Below are positions 45,720 through 53,505 of a stretch of DNA of 62,630 bases, piece by piece. Below the pieces are notes generated by a model. The model did no database searches, was not told the DNA's origin, and saw only the letters and a list, made by a program, of their open reading frames with translations. The number at the start of each line of letters is the position of its first letter. The stretch's first letter is position 1. A program made the translations under genes and the position numbers. The stretch is from CAZHFW01 sp964531675 (GTDB lineage Bacteria; Planctomycetota; Phycisphaerae; Phycisphaerales; UBA1924): NCBI GenBank assembly GCA_964531675.1, contig CAZHFW010000024.1, forward strand, positions 1-62,630. Direction: 5' to 3'.

Positions 45720-45756
45720 ACGACCCAGCGACTTAACGACCCAGCGACTCAGCGAG
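45720..45756. repeat. Low-complexity CGACCCAGCGACT repeat
   Basis: A 13-mer CGACCCAGCGACT occurs twice (45721, 45737), followed by related CAGCGAG and GCGAGC. Lies in the 269-bp gap between the PEP-CTERM-like gene and the DUF2959 gene. Similar low-complexity strings occur near 47000 and 51550. Confidence 0.7.
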
Positions 45757-45825
45757 CATGCGAGCACAACAACCGGCGTGGCGGGGCCTCCGGGACTTCG
45801 TCACGCCGGCTGCGCTTTTGCACGC

Positions 45826-46500
45826 TCAGGGCTGCTGGAGCTGCTGGATGAACGCGTTGGCCTCGGCGATCGACGCCTCCATCTCCTTCACGAGCTTGTC
45901 GACGTCGGATTGGAGCTGCCCGGCCTGGGTCTGCAGGGCCGCGATGGCGCGGGCGTTGAGGTTGTGCTTCATGTAGAGCACCTGGTCGCGGAAGGCGGTC
46001 AGCACCGGGTCCATCTTGGAGGCGGAGTTCTTCATCACGGTGATGAGCTTCTCGTACTGCGCCTTGGTTGCGTTGAGCTGACCTTCGCTGGACTTGCGGA
46101 GCTCCGCGGACTGGTATTGGGAGAGCTCGGCCTTCCACTCGTTGAAGAGCGCGTTGGCGACGGTCTCGGTCTGATCGATGCGTGAGCGGAAGGAGTCGGC
46201 GCGGGACTGGCAGCGCTCGTACTCGGACTTGATCTTGCGGTAGCGGTCCTCAAGCTCCTTGGTCTGGGCGCTCCCGGCGGTGCCCGTCACCTCCAGGAAC
46301 TCGTGCAGGGCGGACTCGAACTGCTTCTTGGCCTGATCCTGCGAGTCACGCGTGATCGTGACCTTGTCCACGAGCTGGTCGCGCTTGGCGTAGCCGAGCT
46401 TCTCCTTGGCAGCGATCATCGTCGAGGAGCAGCCCGAGAGCGTCATCGACGCGGGCACGGCGGCGAGCAGGGCTGCGACAGCAAGCGTGTGGGTTCGCAT
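45826..46500 (-). CDS. DUF2959-family lipoprotein
   Basis: 224 residues from ATG 46500. Signal peptide and lipobox LSGC (Cys about residue 24), then IAAKEKLGYAKRDQLVDKVTITRDSQDQAKKQFESALHEFLEVTG, which is the DUF2959 signature (KR-x-x-LVD-x-V-x-x-A/T-R-D-x-Q). The rest is one long coiled-coil-like helical protein. Lipid-anchored, periplasmic side; function unknown. Confidence 0.85.
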   Translation of the reverse strand: MRTHTLAVAALLAAVPASMTLSGCSSTMIAAKEKLGYAKRDQLVDKVTITRDSQDQAKKQFESALHEFLEVTGTAGSAQTKELEDRYRKIKSEYERCQSRADSFRSRIDQTETVANALFNEWKAELSQYQSAELRKSSEGQLNATKAQYEKLITVMKNSASKMDPVLTAFRDQVLYMKHNLNARAIAALQTQAGQLQSDVDKLVKEMEASIAEANAFIQQLQQP

Positions 46501-46551
46501 GGGAACATCGTACCACCGGGCCGTTTGGAGAGGGTGCCGGGCCCGGCGCAC

Positions 46552-46578
46552 GAAAAAGCCCGGCGTGCGGGCCGGGCT
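46552..46578 (-). terminator. Intrinsic terminator downstream of the glycosyltransferase operon
   Basis: Stem AGCCCGGC with GCCGGGCT (46557-46564, 46571-46578); leftward it runs into TTTTTCGTGCGC. The same T-tail sequence follows the terminator at 60913. Confidence 0.88.
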
Positions 46579-46604
46579 CGAGAGCTTGCGAAGGGCTCGG
46601 AGGT

Positions 46605-46976
46605 TCAGCGCGTGACGCGGGAACGCACGATGAGGGCAAGGCGGACCACGTACAGCAGCAGGACCACCAGCGCCAGCCCGGTGAGGGCGACGGTCGCGGT
46701 GGAACCCAGATAGGTCTCACCCGTGGCGATCATGCGGTCGCTGCGGAGCGCGTGCGAGAGACGCTCGCCTCCGATCAGGGCGGTGACCACCGCAGCCTGC
46801 ACCCAGAGGAGGGCGATCACGAACGCGAAGACCGCCCAGCGGTAGGCGATGAACTTCCAGCGCTCGGCGCTGGAGCGGCCCTTGGCGGTCAGGTAAAGCT
46901 CGTTGACGGGCATCCAGAGCGTGAGCAGCAGGTAGAAGATGCCGCCGATGCCGGTGCCGGGAAGACCTGCGAACAT
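46605..46976 (-). CDS. Small membrane protein, partner of the glycosyltransferase
   Basis: 123 residues, ATG 46976. Three predicted TM helices (about 8-25, 45-65, 92-115) with a basic loop (TAKGRSSAERWKF) between the first two. No family recognised. It begins 78 bp after the leftward glycosyltransferase gene in the same direction and shares its terminator, so it is probably its accessory subunit, as small membrane partners are for some processive GT2 enzymes. Confidence 0.65.
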   Translation of the reverse strand: MFAGLPGTGIGGIFYLLLTLWMPVNELYLTAKGRSSAERWKFIAYRWAVFAFVIALLWVQAAVVTALIGGERLSHALRSDRMIATGETYLGSTATVALTGLALVVLLLYVVRLALIVRSRVTR

Positions 46977-46989
46977 GGTTCAAACTCCA

Positions 46990-47040
46990 GGAAAGCGATG
47001 AGACCAGAGAGCGAGAGAGCGAGAAAGCGACCGAGCGAGG
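46990..47040. repeat. Low-complexity GAGCGA repeat
   Basis: A run built from GAGCGA, GAAAGCGA and GAGAGCGA units in the gap between the glycosyltransferase and its membrane partner. A near match lies at 51541-51586. Confidence 0.7.
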
Positions 47041-47054
47041 GGGACACGAGGGGC

Positions 47055-48251
47055 TTAGTGGCCCTTCTCGAACGTCTTGAGTTCGCGGCCTGAAACGAAC
47101 TCGTTCCAGAACGCGGCCATCATGAAGACGCTGTTGACAAAGCGGATGACGAAGAAGCCCGGGATCGAGCCCAGGGCCTTGCGGATCTCGCCGCGGCGGG
47201 CCGCGGTCGTGAGCACCGGGACCATGACCATCGGGAGGTCCAGGACGTAGGCGAGCAGGAAGACCGGGTGGACGAAAATCGCCAGGAGCGGGATGAGGAC
47301 GAACAGCCCGACGACCGCCATGATCGCGTCCCAGATCGCGACGCCGACCATCTTGCCCATGATGGGCATGTGGACGATGTCCTGCCAGTGGACCTTGACG
47401 TTCTGCACGAAGCCATGCGACCAGCGGCGGAGCTGCTTCTTGAGGAACGCGAAGTTGTGGGGCTCGACGGGGTAGCACACCGCGTCCTCGACGAAGCGGA
47501 CGTCCAGGCCGAGCTTGTAGACCGACCAGGTCAGGTCCATGTCCTCTCCGACGGTGCGCATCGACCAGCCGCCGAGCTGCTTGAGCACGCTCGTGCGGTA
47601 CGCCGAGAAGCAGCCCGAGGCGATGAGCGGGCGGCGGTAGTAGTCCTGGATGGGCTTGTAGAAGGTGAAGGCGTAGAGGTATTCGACGTAGCGGCCGCGT
47701 TCCCAGAGGGTGTTGATGTTGCGCGGGATCACCATGCCGCAGACGATGGCGGTGCGGGGATCGTCCTTGCCGTTGACGTCCTTGAACTCGGCCATGAGGC
47801 GTTCGACCGCGTTGGGCGCGAGCGAAGTGTCGGCGTCGATGGCGAGGGTGAACTCGGTCTCGATGGTCGCCAGCGCGAAGTTGAGGGCGCTGGCCTTTGA
47901 GCCGCAGTTGCGGGGCGGGCGGATGCACTCGACGCCCTGATCGGCGAAGCTGCGGGCGACGTCGCCTGTGTTGTCGGTGGAGCAGTCGTCCACGACGATG
48001 ATGCGTTCGGGCCGGACGGTCTGTTCGAGGACGGACTTGATGGTCGCCGCGACGAACTTCCCCTCGTTGTACGCGGGAATCATCACGGTGAGTCCCGCAG
48101 CGGTGCGGCGCGGGCCGGGCTGGCGCGCTTCCCGCGCTGGCGCGGAGCGCTGCACGCGTGGGCGCCAGCGCAAGGCTTGGGAGAGGGACTGCGTCGCGGA
48201 TTCGGTGGCCGAATGGGTCGCGGACTGCACAGCTTGGAACAAGGCGTTCAT
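47055..48251 (-). CDS. Membrane GT2 glycosyltransferase
   Basis: 398 residues from ATG 48251. GT2 core: TVMIPAYNEGKFVAATIKSVLEQT, IIVVDDCSTDNTGDVA, then the metal-binding D139-A-D141 (FTLAIDADTSLAP), GEDMDLTWSVYKLGL as acceptor-site acidic pair and KKQLRRWSHGF as the Q-x-x-R-W motif. C-terminal TM helices (about 300-360) follow. These are the features of processive polysaccharide synthases (cellulose, hyaluronan or PNAG synthase type). The product is unknown; the small membrane protein downstream is the likely partner. Confidence 0.87.
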   Translation of the reverse strand: MNALFQAVQSATHSATESATQSLSQALRWRPRVQRSAPAREARQPGPRRTAAGLTVMIPAYNEGKFVAATIKSVLEQTVRPERIIVVDDCSTDNTGDVARSFADQGVECIRPPRNCGSKASALNFALATIETEFTLAIDADTSLAPNAVERLMAEFKDVNGKDDPRTAIVCGMVIPRNINTLWERGRYVEYLYAFTFYKPIQDYYRRPLIASGCFSAYRTSVLKQLGGWSMRTVGEDMDLTWSVYKLGLDVRFVEDAVCYPVEPHNFAFLKKQLRRWSHGFVQNVKVHWQDIVHMPIMGKMVGVAIWDAIMAVVGLFVLIPLLAIFVHPVFLLAYVLDLPMVMVPVLTTAARRGEIRKALGSIPGFFVIRFVNSVFMMAAFWNEFVSGRELKTFEKGH

Positions 48252-48796
48252 CGGGACTTCGCGCCGGCACCAACCCGCTGATCCCGCCTGACGACCACCC
48301 GGTCCGGGGATGGATCGGGAGCGCGGGGCGTTCCCAGGATCGATCCGGCGGCACAGGGCGAGCGCGCAGCGGTATCGCACGTGCGTGGTGCGTGTTGTTT
48401 GGTTCTTGGCGCGACCTTTGGGTCACTGCATGCGAGCGGTTACCCGCGATACCCGCCTTGGGGGCGTCTGACAACGCCGAGAGGGCAGGCACGGGTCCGG
48501 CGCTCCTGCGTTCCAACCGGCTCGGGAATGACCCTTGCCTGCTGGTCCGCCCGCCTGGCCGCCCGCGGGGACCGGGGACCCGACCGTTTCCGTCGGATCC
48601 GCGTGTAGGACTATATATCGACGGATGCCTCAGTCCAGTTCCAGAATCATCGGGAAACGCCGAGCGGATCGGCCTATCTCAGGTTGAGCGCAGGGCTTGC
48701 CCGAGGTTTCGTCCGGCGTCCGGTTATGCGATCAAAAACCGGTCAAAGACCAATCAGAGTGGCCCCTCACCGCTCAAGCGCCCCGGGCGCAGGGGT
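48252..48796. other. 545-bp intergenic region, no gene identified
   Basis: Between two leftward genes. Open frames exist on both strands but lack start signals and family features. An AT-rich spot (CTATATATCG, about 48610-48620) could hold a promoter for the glycosyltransferase, which would give an mRNA leader of about 350 bases. No terminator seen for the FkbM gene. Confidence 0.5.
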
Positions 48797-49669
48797 TCAG
48801 ACCGCCATCTCTGGCGTGGGTGCACGACCGGTGACCCGGCGCAGGTATTCAGGCCAGATGCTCGAGCCCGTGAGCCGGTCGTGGTGCAGGAACATGAGCG
48901 CGGCCATGTCCGGATGGCGCAGCACTTCATGCAAAATCATCGCGGCGCGGAGCAGGCGATCGGGATCCAGCGTGTGCAGCCTGGTCATGTCGGGGATGTA
49001 AATCGCGTCGGCCCACATCGTCTGCGTGCCCAGCTTGGGATTGCCCTGCGCCTGCGCGCTGGGCTTGAAGGGATGAACGAAGCTGGCGGAGGGCTGGGAG
49101 AGTCGGTGAAGCAGGAAGCCCCGGGCGCGGAGGAACGCGTCCACCTCCGCGAACAGGGGCTGGCCTTTGTACATCGGGAGGAACTCGACCTCGCACTGGA
49201 TGACCGCGGTCTGATCCAGGAGACGAACGCTCCCTCGGAGCACGTCGAGCTCGGCGCCTTGCACATCGAGCTTGAGGTAATGGCACGTGGTGACTTCGGT
49301 GACGTCATCAAGTCGGTGCGTGCGGATGGGCATGCGCTTGACGACGCGCGTCAACGCTTCGATCGCGGGGAAGTGGCGCAGCAGTTCGGTGTTGGGCTCG
49401 TACAGCGACGAGGTCATCGCGGAGTTGGTGATGTAGAAGGTGCGCTCCGTGCCGTCGCCGATGGCGTAGGGCAGGAACACCTGGTCCGGGCCTGCCATCG
49501 CGTTGAGCTTGTCGCACTCGGGGCCGATGGGCTCGAAGCCGATGACGCGCGAACCCGGGCGACCCAGCAGGTTCCGATAAAGCACGTCGGCCTCGCCGAG
49601 CCACATGGCGCCGACGTCAATGATGTGCATCGGGGGCGGGTCTTTGATCAGGTCGTAGATCGAGAACAT
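48797..49669 (-). CDS. FkbM-family methyltransferase
   Basis: 290 residues from ATG 49669; a TTG at 49720 would add 17 residues. FkbM motifs: IIDVGAMWLGEADVLYRNLLG, SRVIGFEPIGPECDKLN, YAIGDGTERTFYITNSAMTSSLYEPN and HYLKLDVQGAELDVLRGSVRLL, where D-V-Q-G is the FkbM D-V-(E/Q)-G signature. Such enzymes methylate sugars or small molecules, often in surface polysaccharide loci, which agrees with the nearby GT2 gene. Confidence 0.85.
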   Translation of the reverse strand: MFSIYDLIKDPPPMHIIDVGAMWLGEADVLYRNLLGRPGSRVIGFEPIGPECDKLNAMAGPDQVFLPYAIGDGTERTFYITNSAMTSSLYEPNTELLRHFPAIEALTRVVKRMPIRTHRLDDVTEVTTCHYLKLDVQGAELDVLRGSVRLLDQTAVIQCEVEFLPMYKGQPLFAEVDAFLRARGFLLHRLSQPSASFVHPFKPSAQAQGNPKLGTQTMWADAIYIPDMTRLHTLDPDRLLRAAMILHEVLRHPDMAALMFLHHDRLTGSSIWPEYLRRVTGRAPTPEMAV

Positions 49670-49809
49670 GCGATCCGAGATACGGCAACTTCCCGCATCG
49701 GATCGATGAACATCGAACAATTTGCGCCGTGGCGTTCCCGGAAACCGTTACGCAATCCCGCTTTGTCTGGCAACTTCCCGGTTCCGGGAAAGCAAGGCTA
49801 ATACATAGA

Positions 49810-50202
49810 TCATGTTGAATGAATTGTCGAGCACGTGTCGCTTGTGCAGCGGCCGGTGAGCTTCAGGCGGTTGCGTGCGAACCACGCGTAGGCCAGATCA
49901 AAGAGCGGCCTGAGCACAGGCCAGGCGGTGGGTGCCATGAGCCAGCCATGACCCAGCGCTTTCCATGCGAGCCTGAAGACTTCCATCCCGGTGACGATGC
50001 TGCCGTCGGCGCGCACGCCGTGGATCTCGGCCATGACCTGGTCCATGCTCCGGCCGAAGCGCGCGGGATTGAAATCCGGCGCGGAGATGTCCAGGAGCGC
50101 CAGCCTTCCCCGGCCTCGGTCCAGGCGCATGAGCATCTTGCCCTCCCGGCGGCAGAGCGGGCAGGCGTTATCGATCAGGATGGTGAACTCCGGGGTGGTC
50201 AC
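49810..50202 (-). CDS. DCC-family thiol-disulfide oxidoreductase-like protein (DUF393)
   Basis: 130 residues, GTG start at 50202. The family motif is D11-N-A-C14-P-L-C17 (FTILIDNACPLCRREG), followed by LALLDISAPDF, the MAEIHGVRADGSIVTGMEVFRLAWKALG segment and a terminal Trp/Arg region. The two Cys form a putative redox pair. Family members are small and mostly uncharacterised. Confidence 0.88.
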   Translation of the reverse strand: MTTPEFTILIDNACPLCRREGKMLMRLDRGRGRLALLDISAPDFNPARFGRSMDQVMAEIHGVRADGSIVTGMEVFRLAWKALGHGWLMAPTAWPVLRPLFDLAYAWFARNRLKLTGRCTSDTCSTIHST

Positions 50203-50354
50203 GGGGAAGGATTCGGGCCAGGTCCGGGCTGGATTCGGGGCCCGAGGGAGGCGGGGGCGAAACCGGTGGGTCTGGTCCGGCGAACTGTCGGGGGGAGACT
50301 GGTTCTGGATATGATCGGGTGCCGGATTGTCCGGCCTCGGTCCGTCGGTTGTGC

Positions 50355-51452
50355 ATGTGGAGCGTGTCGGCCTTGAGTGCAGCTTCGACCATCATCGATG
50401 CCAGTTCAAAGACGCTGGCGCAGTGGATTGTGGATCGCCAGAGCGAAGCCAGTCCGGCGCTGGAAAGCCGGTACTCCGGCGTGGGCGAAGGCGAGTGGTT
50501 CACGGACTGGGTGTCGGACACCCGCGGCCGTTTGAGCGCGCTGGCCGAGGCCCTGGCCTTCGACTCCCCGGCGCTCTTTGAGAGCGAGGTCGCCTGGTCG
50601 AAGGCGGCGTTCGTCTCCCGCGGCGTGCCCCTCGAAGACCTGCGCGAGAACCTGCTCGCCATGCGGTCGGTCCTGGGCGAGCGTCTTCCCGATCGCGAGC
50701 GGGCTCGCGCGGGCGCGATGCTCGAACGCGCGCTGGGCGTGCTCGAGGGCGAGGAAGTCTGCTCGGTCTGCGTGCTCGAGCCCGGCGGGCCCTACGGCTC
50801 GACGCCGCACGTTTCGGCCGCCCGGCGGTACCTGCTTGCGCTGCTCGAAGGGCGGCGTGATCAGGCGGTCGACCTGGTCGTGACCATGGCCCGCAACGGG
50901 ACGCCCTTGGAAGAGATTTACCGCTGGGTGCTCGAGCCTGTCATGATCGAGGTCGGCAGGCTCTGGCTCATCGGCGATGTGAGCGTGGCGGACGAGCACT
51001 ACGCGACCGCTGCGACCGAGATGGCGATGTCGAGATTGCACGAGTTCGTGGGGCGGGTCCCGCGGATCGGCAAGACGCTGGTGGCGGGCTCCGGCGGCGG
51101 GGACCTGCACGCGATCGGGATCCGCATGGTCTCGGACCTCTTCGAGTCCCGCGGCTGGTCGAGCCACTATCTCGGGGCCAACTCGCCGGGCTTTGCGCTC
51201 TCCGAAGCGGTCGAGCGTGTCAGGCCCGAGCTGGTCGCGATTTCCGCGAAGCTCACGCACCACGTGCGTGCGACCGCGGCGATCATCCGCGAAATCCGAA
51301 TGGGCGATCACGGCGCCGCGGTTCCGATCCTGGTGGGCGGGATGCCCTTCTGCCTCGATCGCGAGCTGGCCCGCAAGGTCGGGGCCGATGGCTTTGCGAT
51401 GACCGCATGGGACGCGGTGGAAGCGGGCGAAAAGCTCGTCAAGCGGGCCTGA
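50355..51452 (+). CDS. Cobalamin-binding photoreceptor-like protein with non-MerR N-terminus
   Basis: 365 residues from ATG 50355 (GTG 50319 would add 12). Residues about 155-230 form a B12-binding cap helix bundle with W204-x9-E214-H215 (RLWLIGDVSVADEHYATAA), the motif that CarH/LitR photoreceptors use to hold light-sensitive adenosylcobalamin. Residues 240-360 are the Rossmann B12 domain with D250-L-H252-x-x-G255, His being the lower cobalt ligand. Residues 10-135 are helical (FTDWVSDTRGRLSAL, VAWSKAAFVSRGVPLEDLRENL). They look like RsbR-type N-terminal domains, not the MerR DNA-binding domain of CarH, so output must go through another protein. Confidence 0.85.
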   Translation: MWSVSALSAASTIIDASSKTLAQWIVDRQSEASPALESRYSGVGEGEWFTDWVSDTRGRLSALAEALAFDSPALFESEVAWSKAAFVSRGVPLEDLRENLLAMRSVLGERLPDRERARAGAMLERALGVLEGEEVCSVCVLEPGGPYGSTPHVSAARRYLLALLEGRRDQAVDLVVTMARNGTPLEEIYRWVLEPVMIEVGRLWLIGDVSVADEHYATAATEMAMSRLHEFVGRVPRIGKTLVAGSGGGDLHAIGIRMVSDLFESRGWSSHYLGANSPGFALSEAVERVRPELVAISAKLTHHVRATAAIIREIRMGDHGAAVPILVGGMPFCLDRELARKVGADGFAMTAWDAVEAGEKLVKRA

Positions 51453-51486
51453 TCAGCACTCATCTCCGAGAGTTGAACTCCGGCGC

Positions 51487-51531
51487 AAAAAAGCTCCGGG
51501 GCCGCGGCGACACACCGCGACCCCGGGGGAG
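51487..51531 (-). terminator. Leftward terminator, distal of two after hsp20
   Basis: GC-rich stem (CTCCGGGG...CCCCGGGGGAG with an inner GCGG/CCGC) followed leftward by GCTTTTTTGCG. It is 35 bp past the end of the convergent B12-protein gene and 155 bp beyond hsp20. Confidence 0.7.
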
Positions 51532-51540
51532 TGCTGGATT

Positions 51541-51586
51541 GGAGAGAAGAAGCGAGCAGCGAGAGAGCGAAAGAGCGAGCGAAGCG
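51541..51586. repeat. Low-complexity GAGCGA repeat
   Basis: Built from AGCGAGCAGCGAGAGAGCGA and related units; close to the run at 46990-47040. It lies between the two terminators of hsp20. Confidence 0.7.
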
Positions 51587-51639
51587 TTGCGAAGGCGTGC
51601 TTCGTGCGGGCGTTTGTTGATGGCTTTGCGGGCTTTGGG

Positions 51640-51671
51640 AAATCCTCCCACGCCTGCTGGGGCGTGGGAGG
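51640..51671 (-). terminator. Probable terminator of hsp20 (proximal)
   Basis: Perfect 10-bp stem CCTCCCACGC with GCGTGGGAGG (51644-51653, 51662-51671), 15 bp after the hsp20 stop. Leftward only ATTTCCC follows, so termination may be partial and completed by the distal hairpin. Confidence 0.6.
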
Positions 51672-51685
51672 CGGAGGAGAGATCG

Positions 51686-52129
51686 TTACTTGATCGCGAT
51701 GACGCGCTTGCGGGCTTCGGCGGACTTGGGGAGGCGGAGCTCGAGCACGCCGTCCTTCAGTTCGGCCTCGGCCTTGTCGTGCGCGACCGCTTCGGGCAGG
51801 GCGATGCTGCGCATCACCGAGCCGGAGCGGCGTTCGCGGCGGAGGTACTTCTTGTCGGAGGTCTGCGACTCCTCGGTGCGGGTCGCGGTGATCGTGAGCA
51901 CGCCGTCGTGGACCTCGACGTTCACGTCCTCCTTGCGGAAGCCCGGCAGGGAGGCGTGGATGATCAGGTTGTGTTCGTCCTCAGAGATGTCCACGGCGAG
52001 GGCGCTGATGTCGGGAGCGGCCTGCGCCGTTCCACCGTTCGCGTCGCTGAAGAACTGATCGAAGAACCGGCTCATGTCGGCGACGTTCGGGAGCGTGGCG
52101 AAGGGATCGCGGATGGTCATGTACTTCAT
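51686..52129 (-). CDS. Small heat shock protein Hsp20
   Basis: 147 residues from ATG 52129; AAGGAG eight bases upstream decides the start. Alpha-crystallin domain (about 45-140): VDISEDEHNLIIHASLPGFRKEDVNVEVHDGVLTITATR, then RSIALPEAVAHDKAEAELKDGVLELRLPKS with the A-x-x-x-n-G-V-L signature. ATP-independent holdase forming oligomers in the cytoplasm. The N-terminal arm RDPFATLPNVADMSRFFDQFF is typical of class A bacterial sHSPs. No CIRCE element was found upstream. Confidence 0.93.
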   Translation of the reverse strand: MKYMTIRDPFATLPNVADMSRFFDQFFSDANGGTAQAAPDISALAVDISEDEHNLIIHASLPGFRKEDVNVEVHDGVLTITATRTEESQTSDKKYLRRERRSGSVMRSIALPEAVAHDKAEAELKDGVLELRLPKSAEARKRVIAIK

Positions 52130-52449
52130 GGATATCTCCTTTCGCGGCGTGCATGTTGGTTTCCTGCCGCGGGGCGTTTGCTGGATCGCCCGGCAAGAAC
52201 ACAAATGCGAAGTGCGTGCCAGACGTTTGCGCGGGTCCGCAGCGCGGTTCTTCCGAGGCCCAACCCCCTCGCCGCGGCCCACGAGCGTTGTTTGTCCGGA
52301 CTCACCTGGGGCCGGCGCTGTCAACCAGACAGTTGAGTGCCAAACCGGCAGATCGGGGCCTTGGGGAAAGGTCCAGAGCCTGGCGCGTCCGGAGGTCCTT
52401 TAATCCACTCCCCGGATCCCGGGGCCCGGACCCCGGGGAAGGAGCGGCT
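52130..52449. other. 320-bp divergent intergenic region (hsp20 / threonine aldolase)
   Basis: It should contain promoters for both genes. A short inverted repeat TCAAC-6-GTTGA lies near 52321-52336. The CTTG...CCCC pair about 60 bp before hsp20 faintly resembles a sigma-32 promoter, but this GC content makes it unreliable. No gene seen. Confidence 0.45.
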
Positions 52450-53493
52450 ATGAACGCATCGGGCGTGATCGATCTTCGTTCGGACACTGTCACCCGTCCC
52501 TCGGCGGGCATGCTCGAAGCCATGACCCGAGCGCCGCTGGGCGATGACGTGCTCGGCGATGATCCGACGGTGCATGAGCTCCAGCGGATGGTCGCGGACC
52601 TGCTTGGCAAGGAGGCGGCGTGCTTCGTGCCTTCGGGGACGATGGCCAATCAGGCTGCGATCCGCGCCCACACCGAGCCCGGTGATGAGGTGATCTGCCA
52701 CGCCAACTCCCACATCATCCATTACGAGACGGGTGGGCCCGCGGCCCTCTCGGGCGTGATGGTCGCGCCGCTGGCAGGCCCGCGGGGATTCTTCGAGGCC
52801 TCCGACGTCGTGGGTGCGATCCGTTCGGAGTACGTCGCGTTCGCACGCTCGAGGCTCGTCGTCATCGAAAACACCAACAACCGCGGCGGCGGATCAGTCT
52901 GGCCACTGGAGAAGATCAAGCAGGTGACCGCAGCGGCGCGCGAGCACAAGCTCCGCACCCACCTGGACGGCGCCAGGCTCTGGAACGCCTGCGCCGCGAC
53001 GGGGATCGCCCCGCGTGAATACGCCGCCCAATTCGACACGATCTCGGTCTGCTTCAGCAAGGGCCTGGGCACGCCCGTGGGCTCGGCGGTGGTCGGGAGC
53101 AAGGAACTGATCGCCAAGGTCGCGCGCATCCGCAAGATGTTCGGCGGCGCGATGCGGCAGTCGGGCCTTCTGGCAGCTGCTGCGATCTACGCGCTCAAGC
53201 ACAACCGCGAGCGCATGGTCGAGGACCACGCCAACGCCAAGGCGCTGGCCAAGGGTCTGGCGACCATCCCGGGCGTCAAGGTCGATGCGACGGAGGTCGA
53301 GACCAACATGGTCTTCTTCGACCTGGATCCGAGCGTTCCCATGAACGCGGCGGAACTGGTCGAGAAGGCCAAGCAGCGGCACGTGTGGATCATGGCGACC
53401 GCGCCCCGGCGTATCCGCATGGTCACGCACCTGGACGTGCCGGCGTCGGTGATTCCGAAGGCGATCGACGCGGTCCGCGACTCGCTGCGCTGA
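52450..53493 (+). CDS. ltaE: Low-specificity L-threonine aldolase
   Basis: 347 residues from ATG 52450, with GGAAGGAGC upstream. PLP enzyme cleaving threonine and allo-threonine to glycine and acetaldehyde. Motifs: IDLRSDTVTRPSAGMLEAM at the start, GDDVLGDDPTVHELQ, FVPSGTMANQAAIRAH, HLDGARLWNA with the PLP-contacting Asp173, and ISVCFSKGLGTPVGS with the PLP lysine K204. Typical length for the family. Monocistronic as far as visible. Confidence 0.95.
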   Translation: MNASGVIDLRSDTVTRPSAGMLEAMTRAPLGDDVLGDDPTVHELQRMVADLLGKEAACFVPSGTMANQAAIRAHTEPGDEVICHANSHIIHYETGGPAALSGVMVAPLAGPRGFFEASDVVGAIRSEYVAFARSRLVVIENTNNRGGGSVWPLEKIKQVTAAAREHKLRTHLDGARLWNACAATGIAPREYAAQFDTISVCFSKGLGTPVGSAVVGSKELIAKVARIRKMFGGAMRQSGLLAAAAIYALKHNRERMVEDHANAKALAKGLATIPGVKVDATEVETNMVFFDLDPSVPMNAAELVEKAKQRHVWIMATAPRRIRMVTHLDVPASVIPKAIDAVRDSLR

Positions 53494-53505
53494 GCCGAGC
53501 GTGGC

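Noticed and set aside
48158..49801. A 547-codon plus-strand frame across the gap and the FkbM gene
   Set aside because: The minus strand carries clear FkbM motifs over the same bases; the plus frame is a shadow with no recognisable domain.
52130..52449. CIRCE operator or sigma-32 promoter for hsp20
   Set aside because: No TTAGCACTC-N9-GAGTGCTAA pair is present, and the CTTG/CCCC match is too weak in this GC-rich DNA.
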